From NCBI RefSeq assembly GCF_026619435.1, contig NZ_JAOVZQ010000001.1, positions 379,501 through 443,500 on the forward strand: a stretch of DNA of 64,000 nt. The letters run 5' to 3'. The DNA is from Hoeflea ulvae (GTDB taxonomy: Bacteria > Pseudomonadota > Alphaproteobacteria > Rhizobiales > Rhizobiaceae). Positions 56,282 through 64,000 of this stretch are shown piece after piece. Below the pieces are notes generated by a model, which worked only from the letters and a program-made list of their open reading frames with translations, was not told the origin of the DNA and did not search any database. The position numbers were made by a program, and so were the translations under genes. How positions within the stretch are numbered: the first letter of the stretch is position 1; each line of letters starts with the position of its first letter.

Positions 56282-57565
56282 TCAGCCGCTGCGGCCACCC
56301 TTGATGACCTTCGGCGCGGGTTTCTTGCCGCGATTTTCCTGGGCATGGGTGCGGGCGAAATCCAGAATCCGCGGCGCGATTTCGGCGCGGAAACGCGAGC
56401 CGTTGAAGACGCCGTAATGGCCGACATCGGGCTGCACATAATGGTGACGCATGTCGTCGGGAATGTTGGGGCAGATGGTCTGTGCCGCTTCGGTCTGGCC
56501 GAGACCCGAAATGTCGTCATTCTCGCCTTCGATGGTCAGCAGCGCGACATTGCGGATGGCCTTGGTGTCGATCCGGTGTCCGCGATGCATCATCTCGCCC
56601 TTGGGCAGCGAATGCTTGATGAACACAGTGTCGACTGTCTGCAGGTAGAATTCGGCCGTCATGTCCATGACCGCCAGATATTCGTCGTAAAAATCCCGGT
56701 GACGTTCGGCGGAATCGCCATCATTCTTGACCAGATGATGGTAGAAATCCTTCTGCGCGATCATGTGGCGGTCAAGATTCATGGTCATGAAGCCCGACAG
56801 CTGCAGGAAGCCCGGATAGACGTCACGGGAGAAGCCCGGAAGCGGGAACGGCACCTGCATGATCACATTGTCTTCGAACCATTCGATCGGCTTGGCCTGG
56901 GCCAGTTCGTTGACGCCGGTCGGGTTGATGCGGGTGTCGATCGGTCCGCCCATCAGCGTCATGGTCGATGGCGCGAAGCTGTCGCCGTTTTCTTCCATCA
57001 GCGCGACGGCGGCGAGCACCGGAACGGCAGGCTGGCACACAGCCATCACATGGGTGTCCGGGCCGAGCGCGTGCAGCATCGAGATCACGTAGTCGATATA
57101 GTCATCGAGGTCGAATTTGCCGTCGCTGACAGGCACCATGCGGGCGTCCGTCCAGTCGGTGATATAGACTTCGGCATTGGGCAGCAGGGTCTCGACCGTG
57201 CCGCGCAGCAGCGTGGCGTAATGGCCTGACATCGGCGCCACCACCAGGATCTTCGGATCGGAGCGGTGTTTTGACGGCAGGCTGCGTTCGAAATGGATCA
57301 GATTGCAGAATGGCCGCGACCAGACGATCTTTTCATGCACCGAGACCTTTCCCGAATCCAGCGTCGTCTCGTCCAGCCCGAAAGCCGGCTTGCCGTAGCG
57401 CCGCGTGGTGCGCTCGAACAGCTCGAATCCGGCACCCATGGCGCGGCCGAACGGCGTGTGGGACAAAGGATTGATCGGATTGCGGAATGACAGCCGCATT
57501 GCATCGGCATAGGCCCGCATTGGCGCGATGGCCGCATGGTTGAGTTCGTACATCTGGTAGAACAT
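56282..57565 (-). CDS. phaZ: Intracellular polyhydroxyalkanoate depolymerase
   Basis: PhaZ degrades stored polyhydroxybutyrate granules. Family N-terminus MFYQMYELNHAAIAPMRAYADAM. The nucleophile is a cysteine in a lipase-box-like AVCQPAVP, as in Ralstonia PhaZa1, with an acidic residue in TIEGENDDISGLGQT and the histidine in QPDVGHYGVFNGSRF. The length is 427 aa. A TTGTTGCA/TGCAACAA palindrome lies upstream, suggesting control by a PHA-responsive repressor. Confidence 0.94.
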   Translation of the reverse strand: MFYQMYELNHAAIAPMRAYADAMRLSFRNPINPLSHTPFGRAMGAGFELFERTTRRYGKPAFGLDETTLDSGKVSVHEKIVWSRPFCNLIHFERSLPSKHRSDPKILVVAPMSGHYATLLRGTVETLLPNAEVYITDWTDARMVPVSDGKFDLDDYIDYVISMLHALGPDTHVMAVCQPAVPVLAAVALMEENGDSFAPSTMTLMGGPIDTRINPTGVNELAQAKPIEWFEDNVIMQVPFPLPGFSRDVYPGFLQLSGFMTMNLDRHMIAQKDFYHHLVKNDGDSAERHRDFYDEYLAVMDMTAEFYLQTVDTVFIKHSLPKGEMMHRGHRIDTKAIRNVALLTIEGENDDISGLGQTEAAQTICPNIPDDMRHHYVQPDVGHYGVFNGSRFRAEIAPRILDFARTHAQENRGKKPAPKVIKGGRSG

Positions 57566-57871
57566 GGAAAATTACCCTTTTTCCGGCAGCTCGACTGCCC
57601 CGTTCCCGCCATCATGCACGTCATATCCTTGCCGGAGTCTGACTTGTCGCAGCGCGCAAACAGTCCCGAAACCTATCACGGATTTGTTGCATTGCAACAA
57701 CAAGACCGCGCAAAACCGCCTTTTTGCGACCTTTGGCCTAGCCGGAGCGGCTGTTTGGCCGGACAAATTCTGTCGCTGCGGTCAAGTCTGAGTGGTTACT
57801 TTTAGCGCCACGCGAGCCGGATGCCGGAAACGGGCGCCGGCATCCGCTGATTCTTGCCGCCTGAATGACGT
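57566..57871. promoter_or_regulatory. Intergenic region between phaZ and the epimerase gene, with a PhaR-like palindrome
   Basis: No gene is apparent in these 306 bp. A perfect palindrome, TTGTTGCA T TGCAACAA, lies at 57684-57700, about 120 bp upstream of phaZ. Its TGC-N3-GCA core resembles sites bound by PhaR (AniA), the regulator that senses polyhydroxyalkanoate. The remainder holds the phaZ leader and the 3' flank of the minus-strand epimerase gene. Confidence 0.5.
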
Positions 57872-58831
57872 TCAGGCAGCCTTGCTGTGCTGTGAAACCT
57901 GATGGTCCAGTTCGGCCAGGGCCTCGGCCACCGCCTTTTCGGGCGCGGTTTCGGCGATCGGTCCGATGGCGGCGGCGAGCTTGTCTCCGGACAAACGGTG
58001 CGGGGTGAACCAGAGATAGGACATCTCGGAGATTTCGCGCCACATCGGCACAACCAGGCCGCCGGTACGCAACAGCAGCCACGGTATGCCGGCGCGCTTG
58101 AGGGATTTGCCGCCGAGAGCTTTTTCAATGTGCCGTTTCATTTGAGTGCCGCTCAGGCTGTGGCCCGCGAATGTATAGCTTTCGAAGCCGGTCTCATCGC
58201 ATCCCTTTTCGGCAAGCTTGACAAAGGCCTGTGCCAGATCCGGCAGATAGGCCCAGGCATGATCGATATCCATCGCACCCGGCCAGGTGAACACACCTTT
58301 GTCGAGCCTGGCGGTGATTGACAGGTCGAACCAGGATCCGCGTCCGTCGCCGCCGTAGAAATCGCCGGCCCGCAGGATGCTTGTCTTGACCCCGTCCTTG
58401 GCCGCATCCTTGAAGCTTTGCTCCATTGCATTGCGGATTTTACCCTTGGCTGTTTCACCCGGCATCGGGGTGGTCTCGTCAGCGATTTCGGGAATGCTCC
58501 TGCCGTAATTATAGACATTGCCCGGCAGCAGATGCAGCGCGCCGGAGGCCCTGGCGGCGGCAATGACATTGGCGGTGAACACCGGAACCCTGTCCGCCCA
58601 TTCGGTGTAGATCGGGTTGAGTCCGTTGAAAATCACATCGGCGCCACGACAGGCTGCGATCAGCGCCGCCTGGTCCATGGCGTCGGCGGCGCGGCCTTCT
58701 GCCTGGCTCAGTCCCTCCGGCAATGCGCCGTTACGGGTAATAGCGATGACCCGCCAGTTTTGCGCCAGAAAGGCGCGAGCCACCATGCGGCTCAATCTGC
58801 CGCGTGCTCCGAGAATTGCGATGGTTTTCAT
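57872..58831 (-). CDS. NAD-dependent epimerase/dehydratase family protein
   Basis: 319 aa extended short-chain dehydrogenase-like protein. The N-terminal Rossmann loop is TIAILGARGRLSRMVARAFL, followed by GADVIFNGLNP and the VYNYGRS region, in which YNYGRS lacks the usual YxxxK pair (no lysine four residues after the tyrosine). It may therefore be an NmrA-like sensor or an altered enzyme. I start at MKTIAILGARG, with AGGAG upstream; the frame opens 22 codons earlier. It is divergent from lysR, which probably controls it. Confidence 0.8.
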   Translation of the reverse strand: MKTIAILGARGRLSRMVARAFLAQNWRVIAITRNGALPEGLSQAEGRAADAMDQAALIAACRGADVIFNGLNPIYTEWADRVPVFTANVIAAARASGALHLLPGNVYNYGRSIPEIADETTPMPGETAKGKIRNAMEQSFKDAAKDGVKTSILRAGDFYGGDGRGSWFDLSITARLDKGVFTWPGAMDIDHAWAYLPDLAQAFVKLAEKGCDETGFESYTFAGHSLSGTQMKRHIEKALGGKSLKRAGIPWLLLRTGGLVVPMWREISEMSYLWFTPHRLSGDKLAAAIGPIAETAPEKAVAEALAELDHQVSQHSKAA

Positions 58832-58909
58832 GATCGTCTCCTGTTCTGGTTGGTAAGACGATATTCGTTCATTCATATTCATTTGAAAATCGCCCAATTA
58901 TGTTGGATG

Positions 58910-58921
58910 TTCATGCATGAA
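58910..58921. promoter_or_regulatory. Palindrome in the epimerase/lysR intergenic region
   Basis: TTCATGCATGAA is a perfect 12-bp palindrome. Repeats of TTCATTCAT to its left (about 58868-58876) and ATGAATGAATG to its right form a larger inverted arrangement. This is a plausible LysR-type operator in the divergent region. Confidence 0.45.
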
Positions 58922-58945
58922 TGAATGGTGCCGGAGAAGACGCCG

Positions 58946-59836
58946 ATGGACTGGAACTTGCTGCGCAGCTTTCTCGCGGTGGCCGAAACCGGAAGCCTGA
59001 CGGCGGCGGCGGCTCGGCTTGGCATGAGCCAGCCCTCGATCGGCCGCCATATCAGCGAGCTGGAGCGGCAGCTCGACACGCCGCTGTTCCGTCGCGGCCC
59101 GCGCGGCCAGCAGCTCAGCGAGCGCGGGCTCGACCTGATGGCCCAGGTGAGCCGGATGGGCGAAGCGGCCGACGCGGTCTCCCGCATTGCCTTCGGACGC
59201 TCCGAAAACCTGGCCGGCACGGTGCGGGTCACCGCCAGCGAGGTCATCGGCGCGCTTGTGCTGCCTGCCATGATCACCGAACTGAGACGGCAGGAGCCCT
59301 CCATCGAAGTCGAGATCGTGGCCTCAAACAGCGTCGGGAACCTGTTGCGGCGCGATGCCGACATCGCCATCCGCATGGTCAGGCCGCACCAGCTCGACCT
59401 CTTGGTCCGCCACATTGCCGACATTCCGTTGATACCCTGCGCCAGTGCGGCCTATTTCGCCCGCGCCGGCAAACCGCAGCGGCTCGAGGATCTGCTCACC
59501 CATGATCTGATTGGCTATGATCGCTCGGACGAGATCATCGAAGGCTTTGCCAAGGCCGGCGTCACGCTGAACCGGTCGGCCTTCAAGCTGCGGTCGGACA
59601 GCCAACTGGTGTTGTGGCAGGCAATACGCGCCGGCGCCGGCATTCATTTCGGACAGGTGCCGCTGGTGGCGTCGTCCCCCGATCTCGAAACCTGTCTCGA
59701 AGACATGCCGCTGCCCCGGCTCGAGACCTATCTGACCCTGCACAGCGATGTGCGCAACAGCCCGCGCATCCGCTTTGTTGCCGACTATCTTTATCAGGCC
59801 ATGCGCGATTATGCTTCGCTGGGCCGGCCCGGCTGA
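58946..59836 (+). CDS. LysR family transcriptional regulator
   Basis: 296 aa. N-terminal winged helix-turn-helix WNLLRSFLAVAETGSLTAAAARLGMSQPSIGRHISELERQL is a clear LysR domain, followed by an effector domain with the RVTASEVIGALVLPAMI hinge. I start at MDWNLL, with GGAG nine bases upstream; the frame is open seven codons earlier. It is divergent from the epimerase gene. The next plus-strand gene is the broken aminotransferase, 124 bp downstream, so either could be a target. Confidence 0.92.
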   Translation: MDWNLLRSFLAVAETGSLTAAAARLGMSQPSIGRHISELERQLDTPLFRRGPRGQQLSERGLDLMAQVSRMGEAADAVSRIAFGRSENLAGTVRVTASEVIGALVLPAMITELRRQEPSIEVEIVASNSVGNLLRRDADIAIRMVRPHQLDLLVRHIADIPLIPCASAAYFARAGKPQRLEDLLTHDLIGYDRSDEIIEGFAKAGVTLNRSAFKLRSDSQLVLWQAIRAGAGIHFGQVPLVASSPDLETCLEDMPLPRLETYLTLHSDVRNSPRIRFVADYLYQAMRDYASLGRPG

Positions 59837-59960
59837 CCGGTGGCCGCTGCCTGCATGGCGGCCTGTGTCCCTATAGATCAGGCGGAACTGGCGGTAACGG
59901 ACAGGCCGGGTTGTGGTGTAGAGCGGATGAACCGTGACGCAGCCCGGGTGAGGAGCAATG

Positions 59961-61164
59961 ATGACAAAACCGTTTGCCGGAGATTTCACCCTGCAGGAAG
60001 GTCTCGACGACAGCGCCATTGCTGCTGCGACAAGGGTTCTCAAATCGGGCCGCCTGCACCGCTACAACACCGCACCCGGTGAACTCTCGGAAGCCGCACA
60101 ACTTGAGCAGGCCTATGCCCAGTATCAGGGCGCGCACTATTGCCTGGCCTGCGCCTCGGGCGGTTACGCCATGACAATCGCGCTGCGCGCCTCGGGGCTA
60201 GAACCCGGCGAGGTGGTGCTGACCAACGGCTTCACGCTGGCCCCGGTGCCCGGCGCCATCGCCGCGGCAGGCGGAAAACCGCTGCTGGTTGAAATCACAG
60301 ACAATCTGGTGATCGATCTCGACGACCTTGAACGCAAGGCAAAGCAGTCCGGCGCCCGCTACTTGCTGTTGTCGAACATGCGCGGCCATCTGGTCGACAT
60401 GGAGCGTCTGTCCGGCATCGTGCAACGCCACGGCCTGATCCTGATCGAGGATTGCGCCCACACCATGGGGGCCGCCTGGAACGGTCGCAAAAGCGGCAAT
60501 TTCGGCCTGGCGGGCTGCTTTTCCACCCAGACCTACAAGCACCTCAATTCCGGCGAGGGCGGATTGCTGACCTCCGACGATGCGGAATTCATGGCCCGCG
60601 CCATCATCCTGTCGGGCTCCTACATGCTATATCAGCGCCATGGTGCGACGCCCTCGGCAGACGTGTTTGAGCGAGATCCGGCTCGAGACCCCCAACATGT
60701 CCGGACGCATGGACAATCTGCGCGCCGCGATCCTGCTGCCGCAGCTGTCGCGGCTGGAAGACAATATCGAACGCTGGAACGCCCGCTACCGGGCGGTTGA
60801 ACAGGGTCTCGAAACTGTCGCCGGCGTGGTCCTGCCACAGCGCCCCGCAAGCGAGCGCTATGTCGGCAGCTCGATCCAGTTCCGGCTTCCGGGCATTTCC
60901 GCACCGGCCGCTGAGGCCTTTGTGGCCGCGGCAAAGGATCTCGGTGTCGAGCTGAAATGGTTCGGCGCCCATGAGCCGGCGGCCTTCACCTCCAACCATC
61001 ACAGCTGGCATTATGTCGAGCCGCAGACGCTGGAAAAGACCGATCAGATTCTCTCAAGCCTGTTCGACATGCGCCTGCCGCTGACATTTTCGATCGAGGA
61101 CTGCCGCCAGATTGCATCGATCATTGCCGATTGCGTCCGCCGCGCCGGAACCGCCGGCGTTTAA
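59961..61164 (+). pseudogene. DegT/DnrJ/EryC1-family aminotransferase, split by a one-base frameshift
   Basis: A PLP-dependent aminotransferase of about 400 residues in two frames. The first, from ATG 59961 (59958 is also possible; GAGGAG lies upstream), carries the fold to VFE, including the PLP lysine block TYKHLNSGEGGLLT. The second continues EIRLETPNMSGRMDNLRAAIL to the stop at 61164. An extra C at about 60672 between two GAG codons explains the break; deleting it gives VFEEIRLETPN. DegT enzymes usually make amino sugars. A real mutation or a sequencing error are both possible. Confidence 0.82.
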
Positions 61165-61348
61165 CCTGGGTGGGCTGCTTATGCCGCAACCAGGATCATG
61201 AAGCTGGAGAGCCCCTCCCCGGCGAGCTCCTGATCCCGCGGCGTGCGCGGATGGTCGCAACTGATCTGGCGTCGTCAAACAGAAAAACTGGCACTAGAGC
61301 TGATCTAGCCAGTTGTGGTTTCTAGCCTGTAACAAAGAGGAGTGTCCC

Positions 61349-63133
61349 ATGCCAAAAATGACCACCGAGGAAGCTTTCGTCAAAGTGCTTCAGATGCACG
61401 GCATCGAACATGCGTTCGGCATCATCGGATCGGCCATGATGCCGGTGTCGGACCTGTTCCCCAAGGCCGGGATCAATTTCTGGGATTGCGCCCATGAAAC
61501 CAATGCCGGTCTGATGTGCGACGGCTATATCCGCACCACCGGCAAGATGGCGATGGCCATTGCCCAGAACGGCCCCGGCGTCACCGGTTTCGTCACCCCG
61601 GTCAAGACCGCCTACTGGAACCACACGCCGATGCTGCTGATCACCCCGCAGGCGGCCAACAAGACCATCGGCCAGGGCGGCTTTCAGGAAATGGAGCAGA
61701 TGCGGCTGTTCGCCGATTGCGTCTGCTACCAGGAAGAAGTGCGCGACCCGTCCCGCATTCCCGAAGTGCTCAACCGGGTGATCATGAAGGCCTGGCGCGG
61801 CTCGGCCCCGGCGCAGATGAACATTCCGCGCGATATGTGGACGCAAGTCATTGATGTCGAGCTGCCGCAGATGGTTCGTTTCGAGCGTCCCGCCGGCGGT
61901 GAGCAGGCGATCAGCGAAGCAGCCGCGCTGCTCTCGAAAGCAAAATTTCCGGTCATTCTTTCGGGCGCCGGCGTGGTGCTTTCCGGCGCCATCCCCGACG
62001 TTGTCGAACTTGCCGACCGCCTCGATGCACCGGTCTGTTCCAATTACCAGCACAATGACAGTTTCCCCGGCTCGCATCCGCTGGCCGTCGGTCCGCTGGG
62101 TTACAATGGCTCCAAGGCCGCGATGGAACTGATCGCCAAGGCCGATGTGGTGCTGGCGCTCGGCACCGGGCTAAACCCGTTCTCGACTCTGCCGGGCTAC
62201 GGCATCGACTACTGGCCGAAAGACGCCGAGGTCATCCAGGTCGACATCAATGCCGACCGCATCGGCCTGACCAAGAAGGTCACTGTCGGCATCGAGGGAG
62301 ACGCAACCAAGGTGGCGCGCTCGATTCTGGCCCAGCTCTCCGATGATGCCGGCAATGCCGGCCGCGAAGACCGCCGCAATCTGGTCTCGCTGACCAAGTC
62401 GCGCTGGGCGCAGGAGCTTTCCTCGCTCGATCATGAAGAGGATGATCCCGGCACAGAGTGGAATGCGCAGTCGCGCCAGCGTGATGCTGATCTGATGTCG
62501 CCGCGCCAGGCCTGGCGCGCCATCCGGGCAGCTTTGCCCAAGAATGCCATCATCTCGTCCGACATCGGCAACAATTGCGCCATCGGCAATGCCTATCCGA
62601 GCTTCGAAGAGGGCCGCAAATATCTCGCCCCCGGCCTGTTCGGCCCCTGCGGCTACGGTTTTCCCTCGATTCTCGGCGCCAAGATCGGCCAGCCTGATGT
62701 CCCGGTTGTCGGCTTTTCCGGCGATGGCGCTTTCGGCATTTCGATGAACGAGATGACCGCTTGTGGTCGCGATGAATGGCCGCCGATCACCATGGTCATC
62801 TTCCGCAACTACCAGTGGGGTGCGGAAAAGCGCAACACCACGCTCTGGTACGACAACAATTTCGTCGGCACCGAACTCGACCGGGATACGTCCTATGCCA
62901 AGATCGCCCAGGCCTGCGGCGCCCATGGCGTTGTGGTCAAGGATCAGCACAGTCTCACCGAAGAACTGGCCAAGGCGGTCGAGCGGCAGATGAAGAAGGG
63001 CGAGACAACCTTCATCGAGATCGTGCTCAATCAGGAACTCGGCGAGCCGTTCCGCCGTGACGCGATGAAGAAGCCGGTGGTCGTGGCCGGCATCAGCCGC
63101 GACGACATGCGCCCGCAAAAGGGCGCTGTCTGA
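61349..63133 (+). CDS. xsc: Sulfoacetaldehyde acetyltransferase
   Basis: Xsc is a thiamine-diphosphate enzyme that converts sulfoacetaldehyde and phosphate to acetyl phosphate and sulfite, releasing the sulfur of taurine-type sulfonates. The N-terminus MTTEEAFVKVLQMHGIEHAFGIIGSAMMPVSDLFPKAG is diagnostic. The ThDP-activating glutamate is in CAHETNAG, and the metal/ThDP motif is GFSGDGAFGISMNEM followed by NYQWGAEK. I start at MPKMTTEEAF (594 aa), with AGAGGAG upstream; the frame opens earlier without family match. No phosphate acetyltransferase follows here, and a regulator of the TauR type is downstream. Confidence 0.94.
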   Translation: MPKMTTEEAFVKVLQMHGIEHAFGIIGSAMMPVSDLFPKAGINFWDCAHETNAGLMCDGYIRTTGKMAMAIAQNGPGVTGFVTPVKTAYWNHTPMLLITPQAANKTIGQGGFQEMEQMRLFADCVCYQEEVRDPSRIPEVLNRVIMKAWRGSAPAQMNIPRDMWTQVIDVELPQMVRFERPAGGEQAISEAAALLSKAKFPVILSGAGVVLSGAIPDVVELADRLDAPVCSNYQHNDSFPGSHPLAVGPLGYNGSKAAMELIAKADVVLALGTGLNPFSTLPGYGIDYWPKDAEVIQVDINADRIGLTKKVTVGIEGDATKVARSILAQLSDDAGNAGREDRRNLVSLTKSRWAQELSSLDHEEDDPGTEWNAQSRQRDADLMSPRQAWRAIRAALPKNAIISSDIGNNCAIGNAYPSFEEGRKYLAPGLFGPCGYGFPSILGAKIGQPDVPVVGFSGDGAFGISMNEMTACGRDEWPPITMVIFRNYQWGAEKRNTTLWYDNNFVGTELDRDTSYAKIAQACGAHGVVVKDQHSLTEELAKAVERQMKKGETTFIEIVLNQELGEPFRRDAMKKPVVVAGISRDDMRPQKGAV

Positions 63134-63157
63134 CTGGACCGGCGAATAACCCGATCT

Positions 63158-63179
63158 CCGCCCCGCTCCGGCGGGGTGG
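63158..63179. terminator. Hairpin between convergent xsc and the MocR-type gene
   Basis: CCGCCCCGC pairs with GCGGGGTGG (one G-U pair) around a 4-base loop, 24 bp after xsc and directly beyond the MocR-type gene stop. No T-run follows in either direction, so termination strength is uncertain. Confidence 0.5.
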
Positions 63180-63181
63180 CC

Positions 63182-64000
63182 TCAGCGTTTGCCGAAGCTG
63201 TGCAGGGTTTCGGCAATCAGCGTGATGCCGGCGGAGATGCGGGCGCTCTCGATCGATGAATAGGCGATGCGGAAAAAGCGCGCGCCGTCCTCAGGCCGTT
63301 CGAAGAAGACATGCCCCGGCTCGATCAGCACGCCGCGATCCTTGAGCGCCAGCGCCAGGTCGCGCGCGTCCACGCCCTCGGGCGTCTTGATCCAGAAACT
63401 GGATCCGCCGGCGACATTGATGCCGACCGATTCGAGCCCGCACCGGGCGATCGCCTCCTGCATGATCTCGCGGCGCTTGCGGTAGATCTGGCCCATCCGC
63501 GCCACCAGCGCATCATAATGACCCAGCGACAGGAAATTGGCGGCGGTGCGTTGCAGATGACCCGGCGGATGGCGCAAAATTGCGGCGCGCAGGGCCCGGG
63601 CTTCACGGATGAAGACTTCCGAGCCGACGACATAGCCAAGCCGCAAACCGGGAAACAGCGATTTGGAGAATGAGCCGACATAGATCACCCGGCCTTCCTC
63701 ATCGAGCGATTTCAGCGCCGGTTCCGGCGGATTGAGAAACGACATCTCGAACTCGTAATCATCCTCGACAATGATGAAATCATTGCGGCTGGCGAGCTCC
63801 AGCAGCGCCCGTCGCCGCTCGAGCGGCATGGTCACATTGGTCGGGCAGTGATGGCTCGGCGTGGTGAAGACCACATCGGTTTCCGCAGGCAGCGCATCAA
63901 GCACCATGCCGCAATCATCCACCGGCACCGAGGCAACCGTGCAGCGCGCCAGGTTGAGCGCCACCCGCAGGCCCGGATAGCCCGGATTTTCCATGGCCGC
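63182..64000 (-). CDS. MocR/TauR-like regulator, C-terminal aminotransferase-like part (5' end outside window)
   Basis: At least 270 residues of an aspartate-aminotransferase-like domain. The PLP lysine block is VGSFSKSLFPGLRLGYVVG, with IIVEDDYEFEMSF and the SPSHHxPTxxTMPLERRRALLELA-like region upstream. This is the fold of the GntR/MocR regulators, whose N-terminal winged helix would lie beyond position 64000. MocR-type TauR controls taurine-degradation genes, and the neighbour xsc makes TauR the best guess. It could instead be another MocR regulator or an aminotransferase. Confidence 0.78.
   Translation of the reverse strand, partial: AAMENPGYPGLRVALNLARCTVASVPVDDCGMVLDALPAETDVVFTTPSHHCPTNVTMPLERRRALLELASRNDFIIVEDDYEFEMSFLNPPEPALKSLDEEGRVIYVGSFSKSLFPGLRLGYVVGSEVFIREARALRAAILRHPPGHLQRTAANFLSLGHYDALVARMGQIYRKRREIMQEAIARCGLESVGINVAGGSSFWIKTPEGVDARDLALALKDRGVLIEPGHVFFERPEDGARFFRIAYSSIESARISAGITLIAETLHSFGKR

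Noticed and set aside
1..64000. tRNA, rRNA, CRISPR arrays, insertion sequences, prophage
   Set aside because: I found no cloverleaf-like tRNA, repeat-spacer array, transposase gene or phage gene cluster; a tRNA or repeat scanner would be needed to exclude small cases.

Overview
This window looks like the replication-origin region of a chromosome from an alphaproteobacterium of the order Hyphomicrobiales (Rhizobiales), most likely Rhizobiaceae or Phyllobacteriaceae; a Hoeflea-like genus is only a guess. The evidence is gene order: parB-parA-rsmG-mnmG-mnmE-rho-hemJ-hemE on the minus strand, then an intergenic gap with DnaA-box-like and GANTC sites, then ppsR-maf-aroE-coaE-dnaQ on the plus strand. 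Further right are pckA / chvI-chvG-hprK-EIIA-HPr / ahcY / divL. The DNA is GC-rich and genes are tightly packed, with many ATGA/GTGA overlaps. I see no tRNA, rRNA, CRISPR array, insertion sequence or prophage.

Layout. 1-8986: end of a probable holA, then chromosome partitioning, tRNA wobble modification, rho and haem genes, all reading away from the gap. Centromere-like parS palindromes lie at 2.5, 4.5 and 7.3 kb, with another near 20.8 kb. 8987-9364: probable oriC. 9365-12959: ppsR, maf, aroE, coaE, dnaQ. 13-18 kb: envelope and secretion genes (secB, fxsA, timA, mltA, smr, a DUF1402 exported protein). 18.3-21.9 kb: hslV-GNAT-membrane protein-hslU, where hslU carries a one-base frameshift near its start. 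22-27 kb: hisB-DUF2628-hisHAFE-coaA, with a diverged partial duplicate of the hisF 5' end between hisA and hisF. 26.9-31 kb: alkB, a BON/LysM protein, arfB, a nitroreductase and pckA. 31.3-36.7 kb: ChvI/ChvG, HprK, EIIA-Man, HPr and ahcY. 36.9-41.7 kb: divL (tyrosine in place of the phospho-histidine), a TsaE-AmgK fusion and a MurU-like uridylyltransferase. 41.7-48.4 kb: addB-addA. 48.6-54.7 kb: trxA, then minus-strand trpF-trpB-flavodoxin-trpA-accD-folC. 54.8-64 kb is more accessory: a YgjP-type protease, DUF2852, phaZ, an epimerase/LysR divergent pair, a frameshifted DegT aminotransferase, xsc (sulfoacetaldehyde acetyltransferase) and a MocR/TauR-like regulator running off the edge.

How it fits together. 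The left half couples origin, partition system and housekeeping operons. The centre joins envelope two-component signalling, a regulatory PTS branch and gluconeogenesis (pckA, with ppsR controlling PEP metabolism). The right end adds carbon-store mobilisation (phaZ) and C2-sulfonate (taurine) use (xsc with a TauR-like regulator). Three genes (hslU, DUF2852, DegT) each need a one-base correction to read through. That raises a draft-assembly question as much as a biological one.
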